From Granulicella paludicola (lineage in GTDB: Bacteria > Acidobacteriota > Terriglobia > Terriglobales > Acidobacteriaceae): a DNA stretch of 64,000 nt. Location of the stretch: assembly GCF_025685545.1 (NCBI RefSeq), contig NZ_JAGSYC010000025.1:62001-126000 (forward strand). The letters are read 5' to 3'. Positions 8,632 to 17,920 of this stretch are shown here, one piece after another; position 1 is the stretch's first letter, and each line of letters opens with the position of its first letter. The notes under the pieces are model-generated. The model did no database searches, had not been told where the DNA came from, and saw only the letters and a list, made by a program, of their open reading frames with translations. The position numbers and the translations under genes were made by a program.

Positions 8632-9134
8632 AGAGCTAAGCCACGCCAGCAAGCTTACTAAGATCAGTACCGATATGTCGGCTTATCGTCAGGAGTCGTA
8701 TCGCTGTCTTGCAGAAATCCTTGCGAACGAAAAATGCAGATTCCTCCGCTTCGCTGCGGAATGACAACTCAGAAAGTGTTTGTGTGGGTGTGGGGTGTCG
8801 GTTCTATGCCTGAAGGCGTTTGCTCAGGGATAGAGATTCATAGGTCAGCTTGTCTTCGACAAGCCGCTTGATAGGGTGAAGCACCGTTTTGGAAGCACGG
8901 GATTTGACCGAATCGTTACGTCTTGTGGCGCGGAATGAGCCTAATTTTGCATCGTTGCAGCCGATTCGCGCGTCCTAAGTAGCTCAGGATAAACTGGATG
9001 TTGTCAGTTGCCGAGAGAGGCGGATCTTCCGATGGACACGATGAATGTAGTGCGATGTTGTCGGGTCTGAGTTGACGCATGCAAGCAGTCAGGCGGAAAC
9101 AACAAGACACGCGCAACATTCCAGGGAGATCACG
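8632..9134. other. 500-bp intergenic region with a palindromic repeat
   Basis: No reading frame here has a convincing start or composition. It contains a short interspersed repeat (8734-8768), whose palindromic core ends in GGAATGACA, and a small hairpin near 8848-8866 (GCTTGTC-TTC-GACAAGC). The 3' part carries the leader of the thioredoxin-like gene. Confidence 0.5.
8734..8768. repeat. REP-like palindromic element ending in ATGACA
   Basis: The element reads GCAGATTCCTCCGCTTCGC and then TGCGGAATGACA, an imperfect palindrome. Related elements with a GCAG start and an ATGACA end occur at 9662, 19225, 39301 and 56712, always between genes. Confidence 0.6.
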
Positions 9135-9656
9135 ATGAATCAGGTAACGAAGTTTGTATGGGTAGTGGTGGCAGTGGCGGGGACGGCGGTGGCCGGGGCA
9201 CAGATGACACAGCCGGGTGTGGATGCGGCGGCGAAGGCTTCCAAGACGCCGGTGATTCCGTATGTGGCGGGCAAGCACATTTATCCGGAGATCGCGGCTG
9301 CACCGGGCGATGTGGCGGCGGCGCTGAAGCAGGCCAGGAAGGAACATAAGCGAGTCATCCTCGACTTCGGTGCGGACTGGTGCGGTGACTGCCAGGTGCT
9401 GGACATCTACTTTCACCAGAGCCCGAATAAAGAGATTGTCGATAAACACTTCATCGAGGTGAAGGTGAATATCGGTCGCGAGGATGCGAACTTGGACATC
9501 GCGCACAAGTACGGCGTTCCGGTCCATGGCGTTCCGGCGCTGGCGGTGATCAACGGCTACGGCAAGGTGATCGTGGCGCAGGACAATGAGTTTTCGGATA
9601 TGCGGTACATGCAGTCGAGCTCGCTGACGGCGTTTTTGAACAAGTGGAAGAAGTAG
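9135..9656 (+). CDS. exported thioredoxin-like protein (WCGDC)
   Basis: The 173-aa product has a signal peptide (FVWVVVAVAGTAVAGAQ) and a thioredoxin fold with LDFGADWCGDCQVLDIYF, where the redox motif is WCGDC rather than the classical WCGPC, plus the cis-Pro segment HGVPALAVI. It probably works in periplasmic disulfide handling or oxidative stress, in the style of DsbD-gamma/YbbN-like proteins. ATG 9135 has GGGAGA nine to ten bases upstream; the frame is open to 9072 but lacks a signal sequence there. It is followed by a repeat and a terminator, so it is probably monocistronic. Confidence 0.85.
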   Translation: MNQVTKFVWVVVAVAGTAVAGAQMTQPGVDAAAKASKTPVIPYVAGKHIYPEIAAAPGDVAAALKQARKEHKRVILDFGADWCGDCQVLDIYFHQSPNKEIVDKHFIEVKVNIGREDANLDIAHKYGVPVHGVPALAVINGYGKVIVAQDNEFSDMRYMQSSSLTAFLNKWKK

Positions 9657-9661
9657 GCCGA

Positions 9662-9695
9662 GAAGCAGGTCCTTCGCCTTCGGCTCAGGATGACA
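9662..9695. repeat. REP-like element, GAAGCAGGTCCTTC type
   Basis: The element begins GAAGCAGGTCCTTCGCC and ends CTCAGGATGACA. It is almost identical in its outer parts to the copy at 19225-19256, with the middle differing (GCCTTCGG versus ACTGCG). It lies just after the thioredoxin-like gene. Confidence 0.75.
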
Positions 9696-9705
9696 TGGTA
9701 GCGAG

Positions 9706-9741
9706 ATGGCCCGGGCTAATGCTTCGGGCCATTTTGTTTGG
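9706..9741 (+). terminator. rho-independent terminator
   Basis: An 8-bp stem (ATGGCCCG / CGGGCCAT) with an 11-nt loop is followed by TTTGTTTGG. It should end the transcript of the thioredoxin-like gene. Confidence 0.8.
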
Positions 9742-9775
9742 TGGCACGGGGAAGAAGACGAACTATGCTGGTTAG

Positions 9776-10810
9776 GTGCGAGTAGCTGAAGCGAGCAAAG
9801 GGGTGACGCAGGCGGGCGGGGCTTGCCTGCGGACGACTGTGCATGTAACGCAGACGCTAAGGCGGGCGGCGGCTGCGGCGGTGGAGCACGATGCTTTGAA
9901 TGTGGCGCAGGCCACGGCGTACTCGGCGATGTTTGCGTTGTTTCCGGCGCTGATTGTGGCGGCGGCTCTGGTGAGTCTGCTGCCGGATTCGGCGCCGTTC
10001 CGTTCGCAGATGTCGTTTTTCTTTGGCAGGGTGCTGCCTTCGAATGTGAGTCCGCTGCTGGAGGTGTATTTTGTGCAGTCGGGGCACACACAGCATGCGG
10101 GGACGGCGCTACTGGGTTCGATCGTGGTGAGCCTGACGGGCGCAACGAGTGTGATGGCGACGCTGATGGAAGGGTTTCGGCGGGCGTACAAGCTACCGCT
10201 GCTGCGGAAGAGCTTCTGGCCGATGCGGTGGCGGGCGTTGATGCTGGTGCCGCTGAGCCTGCTGCCGATGACGGCGGCGAGTGCTCTGGTGGTGTTCGGG
10301 CACATTATGACTCGATGGCTGGCCGGGCTGGTGGCACCGGAGCTGCAGCCGACGGTATTTGTGGTGGCGTTTCTGGTGCGATGGACGGTCGCGCTGGCGG
10401 GAAGTGTGGGGCTGATCGCCGTGATCTATCACCTCGGGACGGATATGACACGGGGGATGCGCGAGTACTTTGAGCCGCTGGTGAGCGATGTGCTGACGAA
10501 CGGGCCGCTGCAGCTGCTGCGCAGGGACTGGAGCTGGAGTGCGAGCCTGCCGGGGGCGATGGTGGCGACGGTGCTGTGGTTCGTGTCGACGCTGGTGTTC
10601 GGGATCTATGTGACGCGGTTTGCGAACTACTCGCGGGTATATGGGTCGCTGGGAGCTGCCATCGCTTTGATGTCGTGGCTGTATTTGATCGCGCTGAGCA
10701 TTTTGATCGGGGCGGAGTTTAATGCGCAGCGGGCGGTGGAGCAGCGCGATCCGGCGTTGAGCGAGCTGCTGTGGAAGCTGCCTGGTCGGCTTTGGCGGTG
10801 GGACAGGTAG
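9776..10810 (+). CDS. YihY/UPF0761-family inner-membrane protein
   Basis: This 344-aa protein has about six transmembrane segments and the family landmarks: ALNVAQATAYSAMFALFPALIVAAAL near the first helix and a late YGSLGAAIALMSWLYLIALSILIGAEFNAQRA. The family was once called ribonuclease BN, an assignment now regarded as wrong; its function is unknown, though several members affect the envelope. The start is GTG 9776 with only a weak upstream Shine-Dalgarno, so the N-terminal 20 residues are uncertain. The next gene (pyk) is on the same strand after 225 bp, so the two are probably separate units. Confidence 0.85.
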   Translation: MRVAEASKGVTQAGGACLRTTVHVTQTLRRAAAAAVEHDALNVAQATAYSAMFALFPALIVAAALVSLLPDSAPFRSQMSFFFGRVLPSNVSPLLEVYFVQSGHTQHAGTALLGSIVVSLTGATSVMATLMEGFRRAYKLPLLRKSFWPMRWRALMLVPLSLLPMTAASALVVFGHIMTRWLAGLVAPELQPTVFVVAFLVRWTVALAGSVGLIAVIYHLGTDMTRGMREYFEPLVSDVLTNGPLQLLRRDWSWSASLPGAMVATVLWFVSTLVFGIYVTRFANYSRVYGSLGAAIALMSWLYLIALSILIGAEFNAQRAVEQRDPALSELLWKLPGRLWRWDR

Positions 10811-11035
10811 ACTAGAGAGACAGAGATTAGGGAGTAGGGATCAGGGATTAGAAACGCGGTATGAGCCGCTGTTGCACTCCCTGCTTACTCTGCGATCGTT
10901 GGGAACCCTGACGTTTCCAGTAGCGGTCGAGTGTGAAAATCGTTTGAGTAAGATGACAGACGTATGTGGGTTGGGGCAGTATGCTGCCAGCCCTTTGGGT
11001 GTGTGTTTACCGTGTGGGAAGGAAGAAGCGAGTAC

Positions 11036-12502
11036 ATGGAAGCCGTTGAAAAGGGAAAGATCGAAGTTCTGCGTCGCGCAAAGATTGTGGCCACACTGGG
11101 GCCTGCTACGAGCACGGAGGCAATGTTTCGGCAACTGGTGCGTGCCGGGCTGGACGTGGCGAGGCTGAACTTCTCGCATGGATCGCACGAGCAGAAGGCC
11201 GAGCTGATCGCGATGGTTCGCAAGGTTTCGGCCGAGGAAGGCAAGCCGATCTGCATTCTTGCGGACCTGCAGGGGCCGAAGATCCGTACAGGCATACTGG
11301 TGGACCACAAGCCGGTGATGCTAGAGGCAGGCAAGCGCCTGACGATTACTCCTGAGCAGATTGAAGGCACGGTCGAACGCGTGAGCACGGTGTTTACGAC
11401 GCTGGCAGAGAACGTCGTGCCGGGGACGCAGATTCTGTTGTCGGACGGTCTGATCGAGCTGCGTGTGGTTGAGGTGCAGGGCCAGGACGTGGTGACGGAG
11501 ATCATCAACGGCGGCCTGCTGGGCGAGAAGAAGGGCATCAACCTGCCGGGTGTGGCAATCAAGGTGCCTTCGCTGACGGAGAAGGATGAGGAAGACCTGG
11601 AGTTTGCGATCAAGCAGGGCTGCGAGACGATCGCTGTGAGCTTTGTTCAGACTGCGGACGATGTTCGCTACGTGAAGAGCCGCATTGCGCAGCTTGGTTC
11701 GGATGCGTGGGTGATCTCGAAGCTGGAGAAGCCGCAGGCGATCGACCACCTGGACTCGATTCTTGAGGCTTCAGACGGCATCATGGTGGCTCGTGGCGAT
11801 CTGGGTGTGGAGGTTCCGCCGGAGAAGGTGCCGGCGATCCAGAAGCACATCATTCGCCGCGCGGTGGAGTATCGCAAGCCAGTCATTACGGCGACGCAGA
11901 TGCTGGAGTCGATGATCGAGAATCCGCGACCGACGCGCGCCGAGGCGAGCGATGTTGCGAATGCGATCTATGACGGCACGGATGCGGTGATGTTGTCGGC
12001 TGAGTCTGCGGCGGGCAAGTATCCCGTGGAGTCGGTCGCGATGATGGCGAAGATCGTGGTGGAGAGCGAAGCAGCGATGCGGGCCCAGCCTGCTTTGAAG
12101 CTGGCGCTGAAGCCGCATGGGACGCGCGTGCTGATGACGATCCCGGAGACGATCTGCGAATGTATGGCGCACTCGGCGCAGGATCTGGATCTGGCGGCTG
12201 TCGCGATCTTTACGGAGACGGGCAATACGGCCCGGCTGCTGAGCAAGTACCGACCGGACGCGCCGATCTATGCGTTCAGCCCGGATGAGAGCGTGGTGCA
12301 GCGCACGATGATGTTGTGGGGTACGTGGCCGATTCTGTGCCCGCGTTTCAGCGGCACGGACAAGCTGGTGGAGACGGCGGAGGACATGCTCGAAGCGCGT
12401 GGCTACGTGAAGTCGAAGCAGGTTGTGGGCATCGTGGCCGGTACGGCTACGAAAACCGGAGCTACGAATTTCATGCGGCTACACGTGATTGGGGATCGAT
12501 AG
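11036..12502 (+). CDS. pyk: pyruvate kinase
   Basis: The enzyme transfers phosphate from phosphoenolpyruvate to ADP, the last step of glycolysis. From ATG 11036 (GGAAGGAAG nine bases upstream) it is 488 aa, the usual size. Visible motifs are RRAKIVATLGPAT at the N-terminus, LNFSHGSHEQ, DLQGPKIRTG, the active-site block ISKLEKPQAIDHLD, MVARGDLGVEVP and the metal/substrate signature ITATQMLESMIENPRPTRAE. The C-terminal allosteric domain is complete. The frame is open upstream to 10964, but that extension is not family-like. An alpha/beta hydrolase gene follows 77 bp later on the same strand. Confidence 0.96.
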   Translation: MEAVEKGKIEVLRRAKIVATLGPATSTEAMFRQLVRAGLDVARLNFSHGSHEQKAELIAMVRKVSAEEGKPICILADLQGPKIRTGILVDHKPVMLEAGKRLTITPEQIEGTVERVSTVFTTLAENVVPGTQILLSDGLIELRVVEVQGQDVVTEIINGGLLGEKKGINLPGVAIKVPSLTEKDEEDLEFAIKQGCETIAVSFVQTADDVRYVKSRIAQLGSDAWVISKLEKPQAIDHLDSILEASDGIMVARGDLGVEVPPEKVPAIQKHIIRRAVEYRKPVITATQMLESMIENPRPTRAEASDVANAIYDGTDAVMLSAESAAGKYPVESVAMMAKIVVESEAAMRAQPALKLALKPHGTRVLMTIPETICECMAHSAQDLDLAAVAIFTETGNTARLLSKYRPDAPIYAFSPDESVVQRTMMLWGTWPILCPRFSGTDKLVETAEDMLEARGYVKSKQVVGIVAGTATKTGATNFMRLHVIGDR

Positions 12503-12579
12503 AAGCAGGGCTGCTTTGCAGGGCATCTCAGCAACTGGACGAGTCAGCGAAGACACTGCTGACAGTTGGGAGATGCTCT

Positions 12580-13479
12580 ATGAAGATGCTAAAGGTGCGT
12601 TCGAGTTCGCTTGAGATCGCAGTAGAACAGACAGGACCGGCTGATGGGGAGCCGGTCCTGTTGTTGCATGGTTTTCCGTATGACCCGCGCTCGTTCGATG
12701 GTGTGAGGAACGGAATTGCGGACGGCAAGCGGCGGATTCTAGTGCCATACCTGCGCGGTTTTGGGGCTACGCGCTACATCTCTGAGAAGACATTTCGGAC
12801 GGGCCAGCAGGCGGCGCTGGGGAACGACGTTCGCGAACTGCTGGATGGACTTGAGATCGAGAAAGCAACGCTGGTTGGCTACGACTGGGGTGGGCGCGCT
12901 GCGTGCGTGGTGGCGGCGCTCTGGCCGGAACGAGTCCGAGGACTGGTGAGCCAAGGCGGGTATTCCATTCAGGATATTGCGAAGTCGATGGACACGCCCG
13001 CTGATCCGGAGCTGGAGCACCAGCAGTGGTATCAGTGGTACTTCAATATGGAGCGGGGCCGGTGTGGGCTGGAGGCTTGTCGCAAGGAGATTGCAGAGAA
13101 GCTGTGGCGGATGTGGTCGCCGACGTGGGAGTTCGATAAAGCTCTGTTCAAACAGACGGCGCGGTCGTTTGTGAATGGGGATTTCGTGGCGACGGTGATT
13201 CATTCATACCGGCATCGCTACGGAAATGCCGCGGGTGATCCGAAGCTGGAGGCACTGGAGAAGAAGCTCGCGGAGCAGCCAAAGATCAAGGTGCCGACCA
13301 TCGGATTTCAGGGGGAAGAGGATCGGATAAACCCGCCGTCGTCTTCGAAGGGCATGCACAAGATGTTCACGGGGCACTATGAGCTGCGGAAGTTGGCGGG
13401 GGGCGGCCATTGTCCGCCGCAGGAGCAGCCGGAGACTGTGGTGAAGATGATCGAGGACATACTAAAGCTGACAGCGTGA
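12580..13479 (+). CDS. alpha/beta hydrolase, epoxide-hydrolase/dehalogenase-like
   Basis: The 299-aa cytoplasmic protein has LLLHGFPYDPRSFDGV (oxyanion hole) and VGYDWGGRAACVVAALWPERV, where the nucleophile position is Asp rather than Ser. Asp at this elbow is typical of epoxide hydrolases and haloalkane dehalogenases. The catalytic His is in AGGGHCPPQEQPE. GGGAG at 12568-12572 supports ATG 12580. The gene lies between pyk and mutL on the same strand without an obvious pathway link. The actual substrate is unknown. Confidence 0.8.
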   Translation: MKMLKVRSSSLEIAVEQTGPADGEPVLLLHGFPYDPRSFDGVRNGIADGKRRILVPYLRGFGATRYISEKTFRTGQQAALGNDVRELLDGLEIEKATLVGYDWGGRAACVVAALWPERVRGLVSQGGYSIQDIAKSMDTPADPELEHQQWYQWYFNMERGRCGLEACRKEIAEKLWRMWSPTWEFDKALFKQTARSFVNGDFVATVIHSYRHRYGNAAGDPKLEALEKKLAEQPKIKVPTIGFQGEEDRINPPSSSKGMHKMFTGHYELRKLAGGGHCPPQEQPETVVKMIEDILKLTA

Positions 13480-13535
13480 GACAAGAGGCGGTTAGGACCC
13501 GGTTTGCCACAGGTGAGGGTGGCTAGAATCAGGGC

Positions 13536-15533
13536 ATGGGCAAGATCCGCGTCCTCTCCGATCAAGTTGCGAACCAGATTGCTGCCGGTGAGGTGGTCGA
13601 GAGACCTGCGTCGGTGGTGAAGGAGCTGTTGGAGAACTCGCTCGATGCCGGGGCTACGCGGATCAGGGTGGAGATCGAGGGTGGCGGGAGGAAGCTGATT
13701 CGCATCGTCGACAACGGGCATGGCATGGGGCGCGATGATGCGCTGCTGGCGTTCGAACGTCATGCTACTTCGAAGCTGCGCAGCTCGGATGATCTGCTGT
13801 CGATTGCTACGCTGGGGTTTCGCGGCGAGGCGCTGCCTTCGATCGCGTCCGTGGCGCGGGTGACGCTGGAGACGCGCGCCGCTGAGGATGACGCGGGTAC
13901 GGTGATCGAGATTGCCGGTGGGAACATGCTGCGCGTCGAGGACGCAGGTTTGCCCGTGGGGACCACGTTTGCTGTGCGGGATTTGTTCTTCAATACACCG
14001 GCACGGCGGAAGTTTCTGCGCGCGGAGCAGACGGAGCTGGGGCATGTGGCGGCGCTGGTGACGCACTATGCGCTGGCGCATCCGGACAAGCACTTTGAGC
14101 TGCACTCGGCGACGCAGGCTTTGCTCGTGGCGCCTGCGGTGGCGAATGCAGGGGAGCGGCTCTTTCAGATCTTTGGGCGCGAGACCTTCGAGCGTCTGAT
14201 TCCGGTGGCTGCGGAGATGGACTTTGCGCGGGCCGGAATTCCTGAGCCTCCGCCTTGGAAGCGGCCTGAGGACTATGAGCCGCCGACGCCGGGATTTGTG
14301 CGGCTGAGTGGGTTTGTGAGCAAACCGGAGCTGCAGAAGCTGAATCGGAATTCGATCTACGTGTTTGTGAACGGACGGCTGATTCGCGACCGCTTGGTGC
14401 TGCACGCGTTTACCGAGGCGTATCGGAACATCATCCCGCCGACGTCGTATCCGGTGGTGCTGCTGTTTCTGGAGATGCCGCCGCAGGAGATTGACGTAAA
14501 TGTGCATCCGGCGAAGACCGAGGTGCGGTTTCGGCAAGGTAGCTTTGTGCATGATTTTGTGCGCGACAGTGTGAGGACGGCGTTGATGAAGGCGCGGCCT
14601 GCGGCGGAGTTTCTACAGGCGTTACATTCGGCGCCTACGGCGAGCTCGTCGCTGATGGTGGATGTGTCGCCACTGCCGGGCGTGGATCAGGCGACGTATG
14701 AGCCCAGTGCGTTTCTGCAGGAGCAGATGGTAGCGCAGAGCGAGGGAGCCATCGAGCCGGGCGATGTGGCGGCGTTCGAATTGCGTGAGCGGATGATGCC
14801 GATGTCGCCGGGGCGGCTGGGGTTTGAGGGAGCGGGGATGGCGGTGGGGTATGACCCAGTTGGGGACGAAGATTCTGCAAACCCACGTCCCAAAGACGGG
14901 ACATGGGGCACCCAGAGTGGTGACGGTGCCGAAGAGCAGCCGACGCTGAATGCGCTGGCTTCGTTGAAGCCGCTGGGACAGCTGCGAGATTCGTTCATCC
15001 TGGCGACGAATGAAGAGGGCTTATGGATCGTCGATCAACATGTCGCGCATGAGCGCGTGCTGTTTGAGAAGATTTTGCGGGAACGCAAGGTGGAGGCGGT
15101 GCAACGGCAGAGGCTGTTGATGCCGGTGCTGATTGAGTTGCTGCCGGAGCAGATGGTGATCTTTGCGGACATTGCTGAAGAGCTGGAGCGGAACGGATTT
15201 GAGGCGGAGCCGTTCGGGCCGCGCACGCTGGCGGTGAAGGCGGCTCCGGTGGGGCTGGAGGGCAGGGAACTGGAGCGGGTGCTCGATGAACTGCTGGGCG
15301 CGACGGAGAAGTCGGCGCAGGTGGAGAACGAGGAGCTGCGGCGGACGCGGATTGCGGCTTCGATCGCCTGCCATGCTGCGATTAAGGTGAATATGCCTCT
15401 GGAGCCGGCGAAGATGGACTGGCTGCTGCGCGAACTTGGGAAAACTGCACATCCTACGAGCTGTCCGCATGGCAGACCCATTGCATTGCGGTATTCTTTA
15501 AGAGACATCCAGCGGGCGTTTCAGCGCATATAG
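13536..15533 (+). CDS. mutL: DNA mismatch repair endonuclease MutL
   Basis: MutL links mismatch recognition by MutS to strand incision. The 665-aa protein has the GHKL ATPase at the N-terminus (NQIAAGEVVERPASVVKELL, DNGHGMG, LGFRGEALPSI) and a C-terminal dimerisation/endonuclease domain with DQHVAHERVLFE. That matches the DQHA(X)2E(X)4E metal-binding motif with Val in place of Ala. ACHAAIKVNMPL and SCPHGRPI complete the zinc/metal site. Such nicking MutL proteins are the rule in bacteria without MutH. The linker at about residues 370-470 is acidic and variable. Start ATG 13536 follows a short leader. Confidence 0.96.
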   Translation: MGKIRVLSDQVANQIAAGEVVERPASVVKELLENSLDAGATRIRVEIEGGGRKLIRIVDNGHGMGRDDALLAFERHATSKLRSSDDLLSIATLGFRGEALPSIASVARVTLETRAAEDDAGTVIEIAGGNMLRVEDAGLPVGTTFAVRDLFFNTPARRKFLRAEQTELGHVAALVTHYALAHPDKHFELHSATQALLVAPAVANAGERLFQIFGRETFERLIPVAAEMDFARAGIPEPPPWKRPEDYEPPTPGFVRLSGFVSKPELQKLNRNSIYVFVNGRLIRDRLVLHAFTEAYRNIIPPTSYPVVLLFLEMPPQEIDVNVHPAKTEVRFRQGSFVHDFVRDSVRTALMKARPAAEFLQALHSAPTASSSLMVDVSPLPGVDQATYEPSAFLQEQMVAQSEGAIEPGDVAAFELRERMMPMSPGRLGFEGAGMAVGYDPVGDEDSANPRPKDGTWGTQSGDGAEEQPTLNALASLKPLGQLRDSFILATNEEGLWIVDQHVAHERVLFEKILRERKVEAVQRQRLLMPVLIELLPEQMVIFADIAEELERNGFEAEPFGPRTLAVKAAPVGLEGRELERVLDELLGATEKSAQVENEELRRTRIAASIACHAAIKVNMPLEPAKMDWLLRELGKTAHPTSCPHGRPIALRYSLRDIQRAFQRI

Positions 15534-15636
15534 GTTGCGCATCGCTCTACCCGCACATTCGAGGATCTCCAAGTGCCTTCGCTACGGCGAGGGCTAGTGT
15601 CGCGTTTTGAAGCGCAGGCAAGTGAAGAGGAAAATT

Positions 15637-17847
15637 TTGAGTTCAATACAAGAGTTTGATACGACGCAGTTAGCGGCTGCACGGGCCACAGCATGGCACC
15701 AGAGTGGGGATGCGATTCTGACCCTCGAGACAGCGCGCACATGGATTGCGGAGCGCGGTATCGTGCTGTTCGCTCCACGTTCAGCGCAGCTGCCGACGCC
15801 CGCGCCTTCGCTGGTGGAAGCCACGTTGGGAGCGGCGAACGATGCTCCGACGGCGGCCCAGACAGCGGCTGCGCGGAACCTGCTGGCCCGTATGGTGGCG
15901 GATGGCGTGGCGATTCCGTTGAACCTGCTGGGTGGACCCGGCGACATTGCGGACTTCGTGGTGTCGGCACAGGTGTTCAGCTACGTGTTCACGCTGCGCG
16001 GCGATAAGAACTGGAAGCAGCCACCTTCGCTGACGGGAGCGATTTCGGTGTCACCGCTGAGCCTTCATATCTATGAGGTGCTGGCAGCGGCTGAAAAGGG
16101 CAAGGGCGCGATGTCGGCTGCAGAGCTGGCTAACGAGCTGGGCCGCGAAGTGACGGAGACGGCTATCCAGCGTGGACTGATCGAGCTTTGGGGCCAGCTG
16201 CGCGTACTGCCGCTGCTGGATCAGGGTTCCGGCACGACGCTGTGGGAGCTGACGACGCGCCGGTTTACGAAGGCGATCAAGGCGGGAGCGAATGCCGGTG
16301 TGCCTTCGGCGCTGTCGGCGTTGATCTCGCTATATCTGCAGCAGGCGATCACGGCGACTGAAGAAGAGATCGCAACGTATCTTTCGCCGCTGACGGCTCG
16401 CTCGCGCGTGCGCGAGGTGCTGCGTGCGCTGACCTCGGGCCGGCAGCTGGAGACGGTGACGGTGGAGGGCAAGACGCTGATCGTCATTCCTGGCTCACTG
16501 CCGGAGTTTGCGGCGACGGTGGTTGCTGAAGGCGAAGAGGGTGTCGAGGTTGAGGGTGATGCCCTGCCGAAGCCGAAGAAGATTGGTACGGGCCGCATCA
16601 GCAGCTTTGCCAGCGATAAGATTTCGCCGAATGAGTTCCGCGGCAAGGCGGTGAAGGCGAAGAGCTTTGGCGAGCGCCCTGCGACGGCAGGAGCTCGTGG
16701 GCGCAAGCCTGCGGGAACGTTTGGAGATCGTCCAACTCCGCGACCGGATCGCGAGCGTCGTCCCTTCAAGAAGGACGGCGAGGGCTCGTTGAAGTCGCGC
16801 TCTGCAAATCCGAACTCGGCGAAAGCTGGATTTACGAAGCCGTGGGACGAAGATCGCAAGCCGCGCGCCGCGAAGGCTCCTGCTGATTCGTTCACGAAGT
16901 TCCGCCGCCCCGAGAAGGAAGACCGAGAGCCGCTGGGTACGCGCGAACAGAAGGGTCTGCCTGAGGAGCGTCGTACGCCGCCGCGCAAGGCCACGGAGTC
17001 GTTCCAGAAGCGGACGTTCGATGGCAAGCCGGTTGCTCGGAAGCCGTTCGGTGCGAAGCCTGCGTATGGTTCCAAGCCCGCCTTTGGCTCGAAGCCGGCG
17101 TATGGTTCAAAGCCTGCTTTCGGATCCAAGCCGAGCTTTGGCGCGAAGAAGCCTTATGCGCCGCGCACCACCGAGGATGGTGAGCGTCCGGCGTTCAAGC
17201 CTCGTTCATATGAGGGTGCTGGCAAAACGTTTGAGAAAAAGCCGTATGAGCGCAAGCCGTATGAGCGCAAGGCGAATGCTGGAGCGACGAGCTTCCCGGG
17301 CAGCAAGCCCGCGTTCGGCGCGAAGCGTCCTTATACGCCGCGTACCAGCGAGGATGGTGAGCGTCCGGCGTTCAAGCCACGCACATTTGACGGACCGAGC
17401 CGTGGATTTGAGAAGAAGCCGTACGAGAAGAAGCCGTTCGAGCGGAAGCCGTTTGCGAGCAAGACGGATTCGGGCGAGAAGCGCCCCTACAGCCCTCGAA
17501 AGACGGAGGGTGGTGGCTTTGGGGAAAAGCGTCCGTTTACGCCGCGAGAAAGCGGTGGCCGTTCGTTCTCCAAGCCAGGATTCGCGAAGCGTCCGTTTGT
17601 GAAGCGCACTCCTGATGCGAACCTGCTGCCTGAGGGCGCGCCGGTCGAACGAACTCTGGCAAAGCGGCCGCATAAGCCGAGAGCCGCGGATGCGGACAAG
17701 CGCAAGTTCACGAAGGACCCTTGGGTTCCTCCGACGGATAGCGGCGAAGGCAAGCGTCCGTTCAAGGCACGCAGCGGTGGCGGCTTCAAGAAGCCGTTCG
17801 GTGGAAAGAAGCCCGGCGGATTCTCTTCGCGCAAGCGGCCTGAGTAG
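15637..17847 (+). CDS. winged-helix-like protein with a long basic repeat tail
   Basis: I do not recognise the family. The first 300 residues are helical, with segments that look like winged helices (SAAELANELGREVTETAIQR; ATEEEIATYLSPLTARSRVREVLRALTS). From about residue 330 the protein becomes a Lys/Arg/Pro/Gly-rich disordered tail of almost 400 residues with repeats such as KPAFGSKPAYGSKP, EDGERPAFKPR and KKPYERKPYERK, like the tails of RNA-binding DEAD-box helicases. The strong positive charge suggests nucleic-acid binding. TTG 15637 has AGAGG six bases upstream; TTG 15607 and GTG 15622 are other candidates. It follows mutL by 100 bp on the same strand and precedes cmk. Confidence 0.7.
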   Translation: MSSIQEFDTTQLAAARATAWHQSGDAILTLETARTWIAERGIVLFAPRSAQLPTPAPSLVEATLGAANDAPTAAQTAAARNLLARMVADGVAIPLNLLGGPGDIADFVVSAQVFSYVFTLRGDKNWKQPPSLTGAISVSPLSLHIYEVLAAAEKGKGAMSAAELANELGREVTETAIQRGLIELWGQLRVLPLLDQGSGTTLWELTTRRFTKAIKAGANAGVPSALSALISLYLQQAITATEEEIATYLSPLTARSRVREVLRALTSGRQLETVTVEGKTLIVIPGSLPEFAATVVAEGEEGVEVEGDALPKPKKIGTGRISSFASDKISPNEFRGKAVKAKSFGERPATAGARGRKPAGTFGDRPTPRPDRERRPFKKDGEGSLKSRSANPNSAKAGFTKPWDEDRKPRAAKAPADSFTKFRRPEKEDREPLGTREQKGLPEERRTPPRKATESFQKRTFDGKPVARKPFGAKPAYGSKPAFGSKPAYGSKPAFGSKPSFGAKKPYAPRTTEDGERPAFKPRSYEGAGKTFEKKPYERKPYERKANAGATSFPGSKPAFGAKRPYTPRTSEDGERPAFKPRTFDGPSRGFEKKPYEKKPFERKPFASKTDSGEKRPYSPRKTEGGGFGEKRPFTPRESGGRSFSKPGFAKRPFVKRTPDANLLPEGAPVERTLAKRPHKPRAADADKRKFTKDPWVPPTDSGEGKRPFKARSGGGFKKPFGGKKPGGFSSRKRPE

Positions 17848-17920
17848 CTAAATAAGGAGTAGAGTGGTGCCGGCGTTCGACGTCGGCACCCTCACACGTT
17901 AGCAGGAGTCGTTTTCAAGC

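Noticed and set aside
8916-10145. 409-codon minus-strand frame
   Set aside because: It covers parts of two genes on the other strand (thioredoxin-like and YihY-like) and has the Pro/Arg/His-rich composition of antisense frames.
9776-10810. ribonuclease BN
   Set aside because: The YihY family carries this label in older annotation, but it is a membrane protein without a nuclease motif.
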